DNA of 14,030 bases from DASQTB01 sp035642095 (GTDB lineage Bacteria; Actinomycetota; UBA4738; CALAEC01), in the NCBI GenBank assembly GCA_035642095.1, contig DASQTB010000017.1:1-14030 (forward strand). Reading direction: 5' to 3'. Under the pieces are notes generated by a model, which was given only the letters and a program-made list of their open reading frames with translations, searched no databases and was not told the DNA's origin. This document shows positions 1-6,726 of this stretch, piece by piece; positions within the stretch are counted from its first letter, which is position 1; each line of letters opens with the position of its first letter. The position numbers and the translations under genes were made by a program.

Positions 1-2
1 AG

Positions 3-2132
3 CTGCGCGAGGACGACTTTGCTCCGGAACTGATCGCCGAGATCCGGAAGGCCCCGGAAGCCTTCACGTATCAGTACGTGGTCCGGGCCGACCCCGTCCG
101 CATCCCCGACCGGGCGCCACCTCCCCGGCGGACGGCGGGGGTGAGCGAGATCCGCGGCACCGCGCCGTCGTCCAGCGATGAGCGTGTGGCGGAGCTGGAG
201 GGCGAGCTCGCCAAGACGAAGGCCTTGCTGGAGCAGACCGAGGGGCAGTACCGGAGGGCGGTCTCCAGCGTGAGCTTCCGCCTGGTGGACCGGTTTCGCC
301 AGGCGGTGGCCCGGATGGAGCCACTGGGAACCCGGCGGCGCAGCTTCATCCTCGCGCCGGCCCGGGCGCTACGGATGATCGGTCGCGAAGGCTGGGGGGC
401 GTTTCTCCGCCACCTCCTCCAGCCGTGGATCTGGGTCCCGAGGATGTTCCGAATCGCCGTGCCCACGGCGGTCACCCCCGACGAACGCTACGAGCTGTGG
501 CTCTACTTCAAGGCCGGTGGGCCCGGTCCTCTCCGCCGGAAGCGTCGGGCGGCGCGACGCCTTGGGTACCGGCCACGCATCTCCATCGTGATGCCGATAC
601 GCAACACCGAACCGGAATGGCTGGGGGCAGCCGTGGAGTCGGTCCGCCGCCAGATCTACCCGGTGTGGGAGCTGTGCATCGCCGACGATGCGTCCTCTCG
701 CCGTGACACCCTGGAGTTGCTCCGTCGATTCGAGGGAAGCGATGCCCGGATCAAGGTCAGGTACCTGGACGAGAACCGAGGCATCGCCGGTGCGTCGAAC
801 GCCGCCCTGGAGCTGGCCACCGGCGAGTTCGTGGGCTTCCTCGACCACGACGACGAGCTGAAGCCGAATGCCCTGTTCGAGGTGGCTCGGGTCCTGAACG
901 AGCGTTCCGACGTCGACTACCTGTACAGCGACGAGGACAAGAAGAAGATGGATGGCCGCCTCACCGAAGCGTTCTTCAAGCCGGGCTGGTCTCCGGACCT
1001 GCTGATGTCGGTGAACTACGTCACCCACTTCAGCGTGTACCGGAAGGAGACCCTCGATCACGTCGGAGGGTTCCGGCTGGGGTTCGATGGGAGTCAGGAC
1101 TACGACCTGGTGCTGCGGGTCTCCGAGATGACCGACCGGATCGCCCACATCCCGCTACCGCTTTACACCTGGCGGAAGGTTCCCGGATCGGCGGCCACGC
1201 ACGTCGGGGCCAAGGACTACGCGTACGAGGCCGGTCGCCGGGCCCTGGCGGAGGCGATCGAGCGACGTGGCCTTCGAGGGCGCGTGGAGGAGGCCTTGGT
1301 CGGCGGCCGGTACCGGGTCCGCTACGACGTTATCGGCGAGCCGCGCATCACGATCATCATCCCGACCCGCGACCGGGTCGAGCTGCTGGCCGCGTGCGTG
1401 GAGAGCATCCGTCGCCGATCGACGTACCGCAACTACGAGATCATGATCGTCGACAACCTGAGCCGGAAACCCGAGACCCTGGAGTACCTGGAGTCTTTCG
1501 ACGGGCGGGTCCTGCCGTACCCGTACGAGTTCAACTACGCCCGGATGATGAACACGGCCGTGGCCGAGGCCGGGGAGACGGACTACGTGCTGCTCGTCAA
1601 CAACGACACCGAGGTGATCTCGGCGGAGTGGATGGAGGCGATGCTCGAGCACGCCCAGCGCCCCGAGGTGGGCTTCGTGGGGGCCCGTCTCCTGTTCCCG
1701 GACGGGAAGCCCCAGCACGAGGGGATCGCCATTGGGCTCGGCGGGGTGGCCAGCAATCTCGACCATGGGGGGCAGCATTTCGGCTACTTCGACCTCGGCG
1801 AGACGATCCGGAACTGCTCGGCGGTGACGGGGGCGTGCATGCTGACCCGGCCGGAGGTCTTCCGCGAGCTCGGCGGCTTCGAGGAGCGACTCCGGGTGGC
1901 GTTCAACGACGTGGATCTGTGCCTCCGGGCCCGGCAGCGAGGGTACGTGGTCGTCTACACGCCGCACGCCCTGCTGTACCACGAGGAGAGCTCGACCCGA
2001 GGAAAGCTCCATCCGGAGGAGGACGAGCGATTCTTCTGCGAGCGCTGGGGCAAGCCGTTCGAGCTCGAGGACGACTACTACAATCCGAACTTCAGCAAGC
2101 GCCGGCCGTTCCGGCTGGAGCTGGACGACTAG
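3..2132 (+). CDS. Tandem GT2 glycosyltransferase (5' partial)
   Basis: Cytosolic or membrane-associated sugar transferase of O-antigen/cell-wall polysaccharide type. The frame is open to the left edge with no stop, so the true start probably lies outside the window; internal GTG codons at 78 and 142 are possible starts. Numbering from 78, residues 35-80 form a charged, coiled-coil-like linker. The first GT2 domain begins near residue 168 (ISIVMPIRN) with DHDDE at 256-260 and YSDED at 283-287. A second GT2 domain begins near 423 (ITIIIPTRD) with NNDTE at 508-512, followed by a GACML segment and FNDVDLCLR at 609-617. Two GT2 modules in one chain are typical of rhamnosyltransferase-like and O-antigen proteins that add successive sugars. 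The tail-to-tail neighbour is an RmlC-like epimerase, consistent with deoxysugar polymer synthesis. Donor and acceptor cannot be read from the sequence. The upstream segment could be the tail of a fused methyltransferase, but too little is visible to say. Confidence 0.9.
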   Translation: MREDDFAPELIAEIRKAPEAFTYQYVVRADPVRIPDRAPPPRRTAGVSEIRGTAPSSSDERVAELEGELAKTKALLEQTEGQYRRAVSSVSFRLVDRFRQAVARMEPLGTRRRSFILAPARALRMIGREGWGAFLRHLLQPWIWVPRMFRIAVPTAVTPDERYELWLYFKAGGPGPLRRKRRAARRLGYRPRISIVMPIRNTEPEWLGAAVESVRRQIYPVWELCIADDASSRRDTLELLRRFEGSDARIKVRYLDENRGIAGASNAALELATGEFVGFLDHDDELKPNALFEVARVLNERSDVDYLYSDEDKKKMDGRLTEAFFKPGWSPDLLMSVNYVTHFSVYRKETLDHVGGFRLGFDGSQDYDLVLRVSEMTDRIAHIPLPLYTWRKVPGSAATHVGAKDYAYEAGRRALAEAIERRGLRGRVEEALVGGRYRVRYDVIGEPRITIIIPTRDRVELLAACVESIRRRSTYRNYEIMIVDNLSRKPETLEYLESFDGRVLPYPYEFNYARMMNTAVAEAGETDYVLLVNNDTEVISAEWMEAMLEHAQRPEVGFVGARLLFPDGKPQHEGIAIGLGGVASNLDHGGQHFGYFDLGETIRNCSAVTGACMLTRPEVFRELGGFEERLRVAFNDVDLCLRARQRGYVVVYTPHALLYHEESSTRGKLHPEEDERFFCERWGKPFELEDDYYNPNFSKRRPFRLELDD

Positions 2133-2659
2133 CCCGAAGCCAGGATCCGCTCGACCTGGTCCCAATCGAGCGGGGATGCGGCCCGGTCTCGATCGGAGAG
2201 GGTGGGGTGGTCGATGGCCCACGGCACGGCGGCCACGGGATCGTTCCAGGCCAGTCCGTGCTCGTCGGCACCGTCGAAGTACTCCGTGACCAGGTAGATC
2301 AGATCCAGGTCGGTGAGGGCGGCGAACCCATGGGCCACGCCGGGCGGGATGTAGAGGGTGGCCGGGTCCTGGTCGGACAGCTCGATCGCCGCCGCCGCGG
2401 GGCGCGGGCTCCTGGCCCGCAGGTCGGCCAGGCCGACCCGGGCCCGGCCCCGAACCACGTACCAAGCGTCCGCCTGTCGGCCGTGGAAATGGAGCCCCCG
2501 GAGGACGCCGGCCCGGGAGTGCGAGTGGTTCGCCTGCACGAACCGCACGCCGAGGGCGTCTTCGCGCATCGTTTCCAGGAAGAACCCCCGATCGTCGCCA
2601 TGCACCTCCGGTCGGAGCAGCACCACCCCGGGGATCGGGTCGAAGGGCTCGCGCTGCAT
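2129..2659 (-). CDS. rfbC: dTDP-4-dehydrorhamnose 3,5-epimerase family protein
   Basis: Cupin-fold dTDP-sugar epimerase of 176 residues, the usual length for RmlC. In the family it epimerises C3 and C5 of dTDP-4-keto-6-deoxyglucose on the way to dTDP-L-rhamnose. Visible family motifs are DDRGFF (22-27), QANHS (42-46), GVLRGLHFH (51-59) with the expected catalytic His57, YIPPGVAHGF (103-112), EYF with the expected catalytic Tyr127, WNDP near 138-141, and LSDRD (154-158). One oddity is that the position after QA, which is a substrate-binding Lys in classical RmlC such as the mycobacterial enzyme (QAK), is Asp64 here (QAD). This may be a subfamily with altered substrate or activity. The ATG at 2659 has no Shine-Dalgarno; GATAAT ends 9 nt before it, suggesting a leaderless or nearly leaderless transcript. 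The rmlA, rmlB and rmlD genes are not in the window. The gene symbol is by homology only. Confidence 0.85.
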   Translation of the reverse strand: MQREPFDPIPGVVLLRPEVHGDDRGFFLETMREDALGVRFVQANHSHSRAGVLRGLHFHGRQADAWYVVRGRARVGLADLRARSPRPAAAAIELSDQDPATLYIPPGVAHGFAALTDLDLIYLVTEYFDGADEHGLAWNDPVAAVPWAIDHPTLSDRDRAASPLDWDQVERILASG

Positions 2660-2679
2660 GCGGGCGCTATTATCCGGCG
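2660..2679. promoter_or_regulatory. Divergent promoter with overlapping -10 elements
   Basis: The entire spacer between two divergent start codons is 20 bp. The plus strand reads TATTAT at 2668-2673, six nt before the GTG at 2680. The minus strand reads GATAAT (plus 2674-2669), nine nt before the ATG at 2659. Both match the TATAAT consensus at five of six positions and they overlap by five bases. Neither gene has a Shine-Dalgarno. The spacing would place both transcription starts at or within a few nt of the start codons. No convincing -35 hexamer is seen on either side; any such element would lie inside the opposite coding sequence. Confidence 0.55.
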
Positions 2680-3318
2680 GTGGCCTTCCCGAAGCGATTG
2701 CTGGCCGAGCACGAGCGCCTGATCCTCGATCTCCGCCCCCACTGGATCGCCCTGGTCCTGCCGGCCATCGTGGCCGTGTTGATCCTGGTAGCGGAGATCC
2801 TGCTGTTCACGTTGTTCGATCCGCCCCCGCTGGTGGGGTGGGCGGCGGTCATGGTGGGCATCGTCGTGTTCGTGGCGATCCCGGTGCGGGCCGTCCTGAA
2901 CTGGGCCACGGCCCACTTCGTGGTGACGTCCGATCGGGTGATCCACCGTTCGGGCTGGGTGGCCAAGCGGTCCATGGAGATGCCGCTCGAACGGATCAAC
3001 GACGTCACCTTCACCCAGACCGTGTTCGAGCGGATGGTCGGGGCGGGCAGCCTCCGAATCCAGTCCGGGAGCGAGTACGGACAGAACCACTTCCGCGACA
3101 TCAGGCGCCCGGAGGAGGTCCAGAAGCTGATCTACGAGGTCGGCGAGGACAACCAGAGCCGGATAGAGGCCGCGGGGGGTGGGCGCTCGACCGAGGCCCT
3201 CGAGCCAGACGCCTCGCCCCTGGACGAGATCGAGCGGCTGGGGTCGATGAAGGAGCGAGGCCTGATCTCCGAGGAGGAGTTCGAGATCCAGAAGCGTCGT
3301 CTCCTTGGCCGCCTGTGA
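2680..3318 (+). CDS. Bacterial PH-domain membrane protein with SHOCT tail
   Basis: A 212-residue inner-membrane protein. After a short cytosolic N-terminus there are two hydrophobic helices at about 22-45 and 51-73. A bacterial PH-like domain (bPH2/DUF304 type, as in YdbT-like proteins) follows at about 76-150, with the usual pattern of FVVTSDRVIHRSG, then a short basic stretch and PLERINDV. A charged linker leads to a C-terminal SHOCT helix pair at about 181-211 (LDEIERLGSMKERGLISEEE, ending QKRRLLG). SHOCT is a short domain common at the ends of bacterial proteins and is thought to mediate oligomerisation. The cellular role of this family is not established. The GTG start directly follows a -10-like TATTAT and has no Shine-Dalgarno, so leaderless translation is likely. 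The stop overlaps the next start by 4 nt, giving translational coupling to the GNAT gene. Confidence 0.85.
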   Translation: MAFPKRLLAEHERLILDLRPHWIALVLPAIVAVLILVAEILLFTLFDPPPLVGWAAVMVGIVVFVAIPVRAVLNWATAHFVVTSDRVIHRSGWVAKRSMEMPLERINDVTFTQTVFERMVGAGSLRIQSGSEYGQNHFRDIRRPEEVQKLIYEVGEDNQSRIEAAGGGRSTEALEPDASPLDEIERLGSMKERGLISEEEFEIQKRRLLGRL

Positions 3319-3971
3319 GCCCGATCGCAGACGAGGCGTTCGTCCGGGGCCGGACCTCGGTGATGTCGCTCCGGGACGGCAGCCGAGTGAAGATCCGGCC
3401 GGTCCTGCCCGGTGACAAGCAGCGGTTCCTCGACGGGTTCGCCCGGTTGTCGCCCGCCTCCCGATACCGCCGGTTCCTGTCGCCCATCGATGAGCTGACC
3501 CCGGAGATGCTCCGAATATTCACCGAGGTGGACTACCGGGACCATTTCGCCTACGTGGCGCTCCTCTCCGACGAGCCCAACGAGCCGGGGATCGGCGTGG
3601 CCCGCTACGTCCGCGTTCCGGACGACCCCGTCGCCGCGGAAGCCGCCGTCACGGTGATCGACGAGTACCAGGGCCGCGGGCTGGGCACCCTCCTGCTGGA
3701 GGCACTGGGCGCGGTGGCCCTGGAGAACGGCATCCGCCGGTTCAGCGGCGTGGCCCTGGCCGAGAACGCCGCGATCCGGGAGGTGCTCGAGTCGATGGGC
3801 GCCCGCGTCCGGTTCGACTCCTCGGGCCTGGTTCGGGTGGAGGTCGACCTCCCGGCCACAACGGCTCGCCTCACCGGGACGCCTCTGTACGACATCTTTC
3901 GGACCGTGGCCCGGGGCGAAGGTCCCGCCTTCCTCCCACCACCGGCTGGACGCGGCGACGAAAGCCCCTGA
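3315..3971 (+). CDS. GNAT-family N-acetyltransferase
   Basis: A 218-residue acetyltransferase of the GNAT fold. It starts at GTG 3315, whose GTGA overlaps the preceding TGA stop; an in-frame ATG at 3363, just before SLRDGSRVKIRP, is the main alternative and would give a protein closer to the conserved domain. The acetyl-CoA binding loop is VIDEYQGRGLGTLLLEAL (114-131), the Q/RxxGxG signature. The N-terminal block SLRDGS...VKIRPVLPGD and FARLSPASRYRRFLSP resembles the acetyltransferase domain of Pat-type protein lysine acetyltransferases, here without the acyl-CoA synthetase-like or cyclic-nucleotide-binding domains of larger Pat proteins. The substrate is not predictable; protein lysine or a small amine are both possible. 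Because it is coupled to the PH/SHOCT gene, the two are probably made together, but no functional link is known. Confidence 0.85.
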   Translation: MSPIADEAFVRGRTSVMSLRDGSRVKIRPVLPGDKQRFLDGFARLSPASRYRRFLSPIDELTPEMLRIFTEVDYRDHFAYVALLSDEPNEPGIGVARYVRVPDDPVAAEAAVTVIDEYQGRGLGTLLLEALGAVALENGIRRFSGVALAENAAIREVLESMGARVRFDSSGLVRVEVDLPATTARLTGTPLYDIFRTVARGEGPAFLPPPAGRGDESP

Positions 3972-4015
3972 TCCACCGTCTCCTTCTGGCCGGGTTCGGG
4001 CGCCGTAGCCTTTGC

Positions 4016-4021
4016 TAGACT
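4016..4021 (+). promoter_or_regulatory. Putative -10 for the thiolase/DUF35 operon
   Basis: TAGACT fits the TANNNT pattern common in actinobacterial -10 elements and ends 10 nt before the ATG at 4032. There is no purine-rich ribosome binding site between it and the start codon, so the first operon gene is probably translated from a leaderless or very short-leader mRNA. No clear -35 is seen in the 60-bp gap after the GNAT gene. Confidence 0.4.
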
Positions 4022-4031
4022 CCCGCCGCCC

Positions 4032-5195
4032 ATGGGAGACCGCGTCGCCATCGTCGGCGTCGGCCATGCCGGCTTCGCCCCCATAACCGCCGGCGTCTCC
4101 TACAAAGAGCTGACGTTCGAGGCGGCCCTCCGGGCTTACGACGACGCCGGCGTCGACCCCCGGAAGGACGTCGACTCCTTCGTCGCCGTCTCCGAGGACT
4201 TCTGGGAGGGCACGTCGATCTTTGACGAGTACGTTCCCGACCAGATCGGCGGGGCCCTTCGCCCGGTCCACACGGTCTCGGCCGACGGCCTGTTCGCGGT
4301 GGCCTCCGCGGTGATGCTGATCCGCTCGGGAGCGGCCCGCGTCGTGGCGGTGGAAGGCCACTCCAAGGCGTCCGACATCCTGTCGCTCGGCTCCATCCAT
4401 CAGTTCGCCCTGGACCCGGTGTACACCCGGCCCCTGGGCGTCTCGCCCCTGGCCGTGGCCGGGCTGGAGATGAACGCGTACCTCGACGCCACCGGGACCA
4501 CGGAGGAGCACTGCGCCCTGGTCGTAGAGAAGAACCGCCGAAACGCCCTCGATAACCCCCGGGCCGCCTTCCCCACCGAGATCGATGCGGACGACGTCAT
4601 GGAGGCCGATCCCACCTGGTGGCCCCTGAAGGAGCTGGACGTCGCTCGCCGAGCCGACGGCTGCGTCGTGCTGGTTCTGGCAGGTGGTGACCGGGCCGCC
4701 GAACTCACCGACGCGCCCGTCTGGGTCATGGGGGTCGGATGGTCGAGCGGGACACCGACGCTGGAGAGCCGGATGTGGACGGAAGCCGACTACGTCCGCC
4801 GGGCCGCCGACCGGGCGTACCACATGGCCCGGGTCGGGTCGCCGCGGGACCTCGATCTGGCGGAGGTCGACGACACGTACTCCTACCGCGAGCTGATGCA
4901 CCTCGAGGCGCTCCGCCTGGCCCGGCGGGGGGAGGCCGGCTCGATGCTGGAGGACGGGTACTTCGGACGGGCCGGCGAGCTGCCGGTCAACGCGTCCGGC
5001 GGAGCGCTCGGCCAAGGGTACCTCTTCGAGGCGAACGGGCTGGCCCGGGCCCTGGAGTGCGCGCTCCAGCTCCGGGGCGAGGCCGGCGAGCGTCAGATCG
5101 AGGACGCCGGCGTGGCCGTGGCTCAGTCGTGGCGGGGGGTGCCGACGACGTCGGCCGCCGTGGCGGTGTTCGCCTCCGATGAGGCCGTGGCGTGA
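4032..5195 (+). CDS. Thiolase-fold protein A (SCP-x type, catalytic Cys lost)
   Basis: A 387-residue thiolase-superfamily protein of the sterol-carrier-protein-x/lipid-transfer branch, first gene of a five-gene operon. It keeps the N-terminal RVAIVGVGHAGF strand-turn, a DGLFAVASA helix, the ADG turn at 208-210, and VNASGGALGQG (319-329). The catalytic residues of real thiolases are missing. The CASG nucleophile turn reads SADG (83-86), the HDCF motif reads DDTY (280-283), the GHP histidine aligns with Tyr330 (GYL), and no CxG is present near the C-terminus. Classical Claisen condensation or thiolysis is therefore unlikely. In the same superfamily Ltp2, with a DUF35 partner, is a steroid side-chain retro-aldolase that does not use a nucleophilic cysteine. 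This protein may be a lyase subunit or a structural partner of thiolase-fold protein B, which has the same length. No Shine-Dalgarno is seen before ATG 4032. The stop overlaps the VOC gene by 4 nt. Fold is confident; reaction unknown. Confidence 0.85.
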   Translation: MGDRVAIVGVGHAGFAPITAGVSYKELTFEAALRAYDDAGVDPRKDVDSFVAVSEDFWEGTSIFDEYVPDQIGGALRPVHTVSADGLFAVASAVMLIRSGAARVVAVEGHSKASDILSLGSIHQFALDPVYTRPLGVSPLAVAGLEMNAYLDATGTTEEHCALVVEKNRRNALDNPRAAFPTEIDADDVMEADPTWWPLKELDVARRADGCVVLVLAGGDRAAELTDAPVWVMGVGWSSGTPTLESRMWTEADYVRRAADRAYHMARVGSPRDLDLAEVDDTYSYRELMHLEALRLARRGEAGSMLEDGYFGRAGELPVNASGGALGQGYLFEANGLARALECALQLRGEAGERQIEDAGVAVAQSWRGVPTTSAAVAVFASDEAVA

Positions 5196-5563
5196 CGGTG
5201 GGCCCGATCGACCACGTCTACTACTGGACCACGGACCTGGATCGGGCCGTGAGCTTCTACCGGGACGTGGTGGGGCTCCGCCTTGTCCGGAGGGACGGCT
5301 CGAACTGGGCTGAGTTCGATGCCGGGGCGATCCGGTTCGCCCTCCACGGCACGGGCGAAGGACGCCCGCCGCTGCCCGGCGGGGCCACGGCCGTGTTCCG
5401 GGTGGACGATCTGGACGCCGCTCGTGCCGCGCTGCAGGCTCGGGGGGCGGAGTTCGAGGAACACCTCGGCGAGGTGGAGGACTTCGCCCGGTTCGCTTCG
5501 TTCCGGGACCCGGACGGCAACCCGGTGCAGATCATCGAATACGCCCCGGCGGGAGGTCGCTGA
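5192..5563 (+). CDS. VOC-family (glyoxalase/bleomycin-resistance fold) protein
   Basis: A 123-residue single-domain vicinal oxygen chelate protein with two beta-alpha-beta-beta-beta modules. It opens with IDHVYYWTTDLDRAVSFYRD (6-25) and closes with FRDPDGNPVQIIEY (104-117). Likely metal ligands are His8, His52 (RFALHG) and Glu116; the position that often carries the fourth ligand at the start of the second module appears to be in VFRVDD and is not His or Gln. The family includes glyoxalase I, methylmalonyl-CoA epimerase, ring-cleaving dioxygenases and resistance proteins. The GTG start overlaps the previous stop as GTGA and has GAGG seven nt upstream. A GTG at 5198 is an alternative. Its place between two thiolase-fold paralogues suggests an epimerase, isomerase or lyase acting on the same acyl-CoA intermediate; this is inference. 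Confidence 0.85.
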   Translation: MTVGPIDHVYYWTTDLDRAVSFYRDVVGLRLVRRDGSNWAEFDAGAIRFALHGTGEGRPPLPGGATAVFRVDDLDAARAALQARGAEFEEHLGEVEDFARFASFRDPDGNPVQIIEYAPAGGR

Positions 5564-6726
5564 TGGGACAGCGGGTGGCTGTGGTCGGCGCCGGGATGAC
5601 GAACTTCGTCCGCCGGGCTCAGGAGACCGGGAAGGAGATGGCCTGGCAGGCCGCCCGGGCCGCGCTGGATTCAGCGGAGATGACCCTGGACGACATCGAC
5701 TGCGTGGCCATGGGGACCGCCCCGGACGCCTTCGACGGCGTCCACATGAAGGGAGAGTACCTGTCCGACGGGGCCGGAGGGTTCGGCAAGCCGTACTTCC
5801 GGACCTACGTCGGCGGCGGCACCGGCGTGTTCGTCACCATCCAGGGCTGGTACCAGGTGGCGAGCGGGATGTTCGACACGTGCCTGGTGGTAGCGGAGGA
5901 GAAGATGTCCTCCACCCAGCCGCACGCTCAAGGGGCGTTCATCACGATCTTCGACAACATCCTTGAGCGGCCGCTCGGACCGAACCTCCTGTGGATCTTC
6001 GCCCTGGAGATGAACCGGTACATGAGCGTGCACGGTCTTGAGAAGCGGGACATCGCCGAGGTGGCGGTGAAGAACAAGCGGAACGCAGCCGATCACCCCG
6101 CGGCCCTCCTGGGCCAGGCCGACATCACCGTCGACGACGTCCTGAACTCCGAGGTCCTGGCCTGGCCGGTCCAGCGCCTGGACGTCTCGCCCGTATCCGA
6201 TGGAGCGGTGGCCGTCGTCCTGGCCGCGGAACACGTGGCCAAGAGAGTGAGCGACCGGCCGGTGTGGGTGGACGGCGTGGGCTGGCACCTGGACACCACG
6301 TACTGGACGAACCGGGATCTCTACTACCCCCGCTACGTCGAATACGCCGCCCGGATGGCGTACGACATGGCAGACATCCGGGAGCCCCGGAAGGAGATCA
6401 ACATCGTCGAGCCATACGATCCGTTCGACTACAAGGAGCTCCACCATCTCGAGGGGCTCCAGCTGTTCGACAAGGGAAAGGCCCCCGAGGCCATGAAGGA
6501 CGGCGTGCTGAACCGCGACGGAGACCTCCCCTCGACCCCCTCGGGCGGGCTCCTGGGAGTGGGAAACCCGATCGCCGCGGCGGGCCTGATGAAGGTCGCG
6601 GAACTCTACTGGCAGCTCTCCGGCCAGGCCGGGTCGCGACAGGTCCCCGGCGACCCGCGGAAGGGCGTGGCTCAGGCGTGGGGTGACCTGATGCAGGTCG
6701 GGACGGTGGTGGTGATGGGCCGATGA
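5563..6726 (+). CDS. Thiolase-fold protein B (SCP-x/Ltp2-like, catalytic Cys lost)
   Basis: A 387-residue thiolase-superfamily protein, paralogous to and exactly as long as the product at 4032. It is closer to the SCP-x/Ltp2 branch, with RVAVVGAGMTNF, ALEMNRYMSVHG near 147-158, AVKNKRNAADHP (168-179), VLAWPVQRLDVSPVSDGAVA (198-217) and TPSGGLLGVGNPIAAAG (325-341). The CASG nucleophile turn is GGTG (85-88), so the Cys is a Gly. The HDCF motif is YDPF (285-288), with Tyr in place of the catalytic His, and the GHP histidine is Asn335. A Tyr in that motif recalls Ltp2-type retro-aldolases, which rely on tyrosines rather than a cysteine; the exact equivalence needs an alignment. The ATG overlaps the VOC stop by one nt (TGATG) and has a strong GGGAGGT ribosome binding site. 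Its own stop overlaps the DUF35 start as ATGA. Automatic pipelines would call this acetyl-CoA acetyltransferase, which the active site does not support. Confidence 0.88.
   Translation: MGQRVAVVGAGMTNFVRRAQETGKEMAWQAARAALDSAEMTLDDIDCVAMGTAPDAFDGVHMKGEYLSDGAGGFGKPYFRTYVGGGTGVFVTIQGWYQVASGMFDTCLVVAEEKMSSTQPHAQGAFITIFDNILERPLGPNLLWIFALEMNRYMSVHGLEKRDIAEVAVKNKRNAADHPAALLGQADITVDDVLNSEVLAWPVQRLDVSPVSDGAVAVVLAAEHVAKRVSDRPVWVDGVGWHLDTTYWTNRDLYYPRYVEYAARMAYDMADIREPRKEINIVEPYDPFDYKELHHLEGLQLFDKGKAPEAMKDGVLNRDGDLPSTPSGGLLGVGNPIAAAGLMKVAELYWQLSGQAGSRQVPGDPRKGVAQAWGDLMQVGTVVVMGR

Noticed and set aside
369..1148. Long open frame of 259 codons on the minus strand inside the glycosyltransferase gene
   Set aside because: It is a shadow of the GC-rich third-position bias of the plus-strand gene; its translation is low-complexity with no family motif, while the plus frame has clear GT2 motifs throughout.
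2358..3314. Apparent long N-terminal extension of the GNAT protein in the same frame
   Set aside because: The extension overlaps the RmlC-like and PH/SHOCT genes and is arginine/proline-rich low complexity. The GTGA overlap at 3315 is a natural start.
3132..5015. 627-codon open frame on the minus strand across the PH, GNAT and thiolase-like genes
   Set aside because: It crosses three well-supported plus-strand genes and their junctions, and its product is Gly/Arg/His/Val-rich without recognisable domains, as expected for antisense of high-GC coding DNA.
4032..6726. Idea that the two thiolase-like genes are decayed pseudogenes
   Set aside because: Both are full length, without stops or frameshifts, and are embedded in overlapping operon junctions with intact partners; loss of catalytic Cys fits a change of function better than decay.
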